Positions 62,842 to 64,000 of a stretch of 64,000 bases of DNA are shown piece after piece (position 1 is the stretch's first letter; every line of letters starts with the position of its first letter). A model generated the notes under the pieces. That model did not search any database. It was not told where the DNA came from and saw only the letters and a list, made by a program, of their open reading frames with translations. Origin of the DNA: Ascidia mentula. Taxonomy: Eukaryota > Chordata > Ascidiacea > Phlebobranchia > Ascidiidae. Location: assembly GCA_947561715.1 (NCBI GenBank), contig OX387201.1:10492001-10556000 (forward strand). The letters run 5' to 3'. The position numbers and the translations under genes were made by a program.

Positions 62842-64000
62842 GGTTATTTACACCCCTAAAAAAGTTTTTTGAAAAAACACAAATGTTTGGCACGCGACAG
62901 ATCATAGGTTTCTAACCTTTTTTTTTCAATTTACCCCCTGGTAGCCTTTGAAGACTAATTTACCCACATGTTTCATCATACTAATTTTGCAAATAGTTGT
63001 AGAAGCAAAAAGAAGTTTAAAATACATACCCGAAAAAAATTTGTATCAAACTTAAAACCACTGCAGCGAAGCGAACAAGTAATGTAAAAATAACTAAATG
63101 TTTTGCCAAACCATAACCGTTCAAAAACTACACGGTGTAAAGTTGCAAAATTCTTGTTTACAAGGAGGTTTGTAGGTAAATTTACCTCCGGTTGGCAACC
63201 GTTTCGATAGATGATAGTGTACATTAAAAATGCCTCTCGTCACTGTTCGAGTTGTGCACCCCTGATCTAGGTTAAAAGAGGGGATATTTTAGTATTTTTT
63301 TTAGTGTACTTGGGGGGGATATTATTTTTTTTTAAAAGAAAAAACAGGCCCTCCTAAAGGAAGAGATGTATGATGGAAATGCGGGAGTGGAATGTTTGTT
63401 GAGACACCAAACAAACCATAAAAATGGTGTGCTTTCAGAATTTGACATGTTTCCCCCATAATCAAATTTTGAAATGTTTTCCAAGATATTTTTGAATGAT
63501 GCGTCAATCATGCTTTTACTGATAACTCAAATAAGTTTTAATAAATTCAGAAATGGTTAAAACTCAAATGGATGTATCTATTATTCAGACCAGCAGTTGG
63601 TGCAAACATTTACATCAAAACATAACTTAACTTTTTTGGGGTCTAACATTTAGATTGAAACAAATTTAATCGCAAGCCGCAAAGATATCTGTCTTAATTT
63701 GAAGCATTTTCTCAAAAAGCTAGGATGGAAAACCACTCACTATCACAAAATCAAAGTGCGTTTGCCAGCAATATATTTATATGTTTCAATTATTACGTTA
63801 TCAGTAGAGGGTAATATGTCGAAAAACGCATGTAAGCTACGAAGCAGGTGGGGGCGAACAGCGTGACGGAAAGAAAGTAACGAGGAAACGTTCGTTTGAA
63901 ACCAAAACACGCCGTTAAACAAATGTACAGGATGAGATGCAATCCGAAAATTTGGTGGCACGTTGGAAAAATGGACAAGGTGTCAACTGTGTAAGCTTTT
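62842..64000. other. right edge, gene-free
   Basis: AT-rich sequence with several T and A runs. Frames of 60-80 codons on the minus strand have no recognisable content. Nothing else was seen. Confidence 0.45.

Overview
The window is nuclear DNA of an animal, most likely a tunicate (an ascidian such as Ciona or a relative). The evidence is AT-rich sequence, compact multi-exon genes with short GT-AG introns, proteins that match chordate orthologues but are fast-evolving, and a gene about every 7-8 kb. Seven of the nine well-supported genes also have a 3' splice acceptor only 1-23 nt upstream of the start codon, which is the arrangement expected for spliced-leader trans-splicing. The species is inferred; no spliced-leader gene is visible.

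Layout from left to right: (1) 1-3.9 kb is gene-poor with miniature inverted-repeat elements. (2) 3.9-9.7 kb (+) is a 15-exon GOLIM4/GPP130-type Golgi type II membrane protein that unexpectedly carries a complete Kunitz domain on its own symmetric phase 1-1 exon. (3) 11.8-13.6 kb (-) is a 4-exon gene for an unrecognised 319-residue protein with a lysine-rich tail. (4) 13.6-20.5 kb holds no recognised gene, but has a degenerate tRNA-like sequence and a hairpin repeat. (5) 20.5-23.9 kb (+) is a G-protein beta subunit (GNB1 type). (6) 24-30 kb is gene-free, with a CpG-rich block and a hAT-type MITE. (7) 30.1-36.0 kb (+) is the E2F partner TFDP. (8) 39.8-42.0 kb (-) has TAF9 and the TFIIA alpha/beta precursor in tandem. 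(9) 43.1-45.2 kb is a large foldback element. (10) 45.6-46.1 kb (+) is prefoldin subunit 3 (VBP1). (11) 48.2-53.9 kb (+) is COG3. (12) 54.5-56.9 kb (+) is a rhodopsin-class GPCR with a probable alternative last exon. (13) 57.6-61.8 kb (-) is a 17-exon FAM194-domain protein (ERICH6-like). (14) 62.6-62.9 kb has a CCAAT box followed by a 55-codon ORF.

The genes are mostly unrelated housekeeping functions: basal transcription (TFIIA, TAF9, TFDP), Golgi structure and trafficking (GOLIM4-like, COG3), folding (VBP1) and signalling (G beta, GPCR). TFIIA and TAF9, two parts of the preinitiation machinery, lie head-to-tail 368 nt apart. Exon coordinates were derived by joining GT-AG (one GC-AG) boundaries that keep the frame. 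For every multi-exon gene the summed exon length is divisible by three. No CRISPR, rRNA, operon of bacterial type or intact autonomous transposon was seen.
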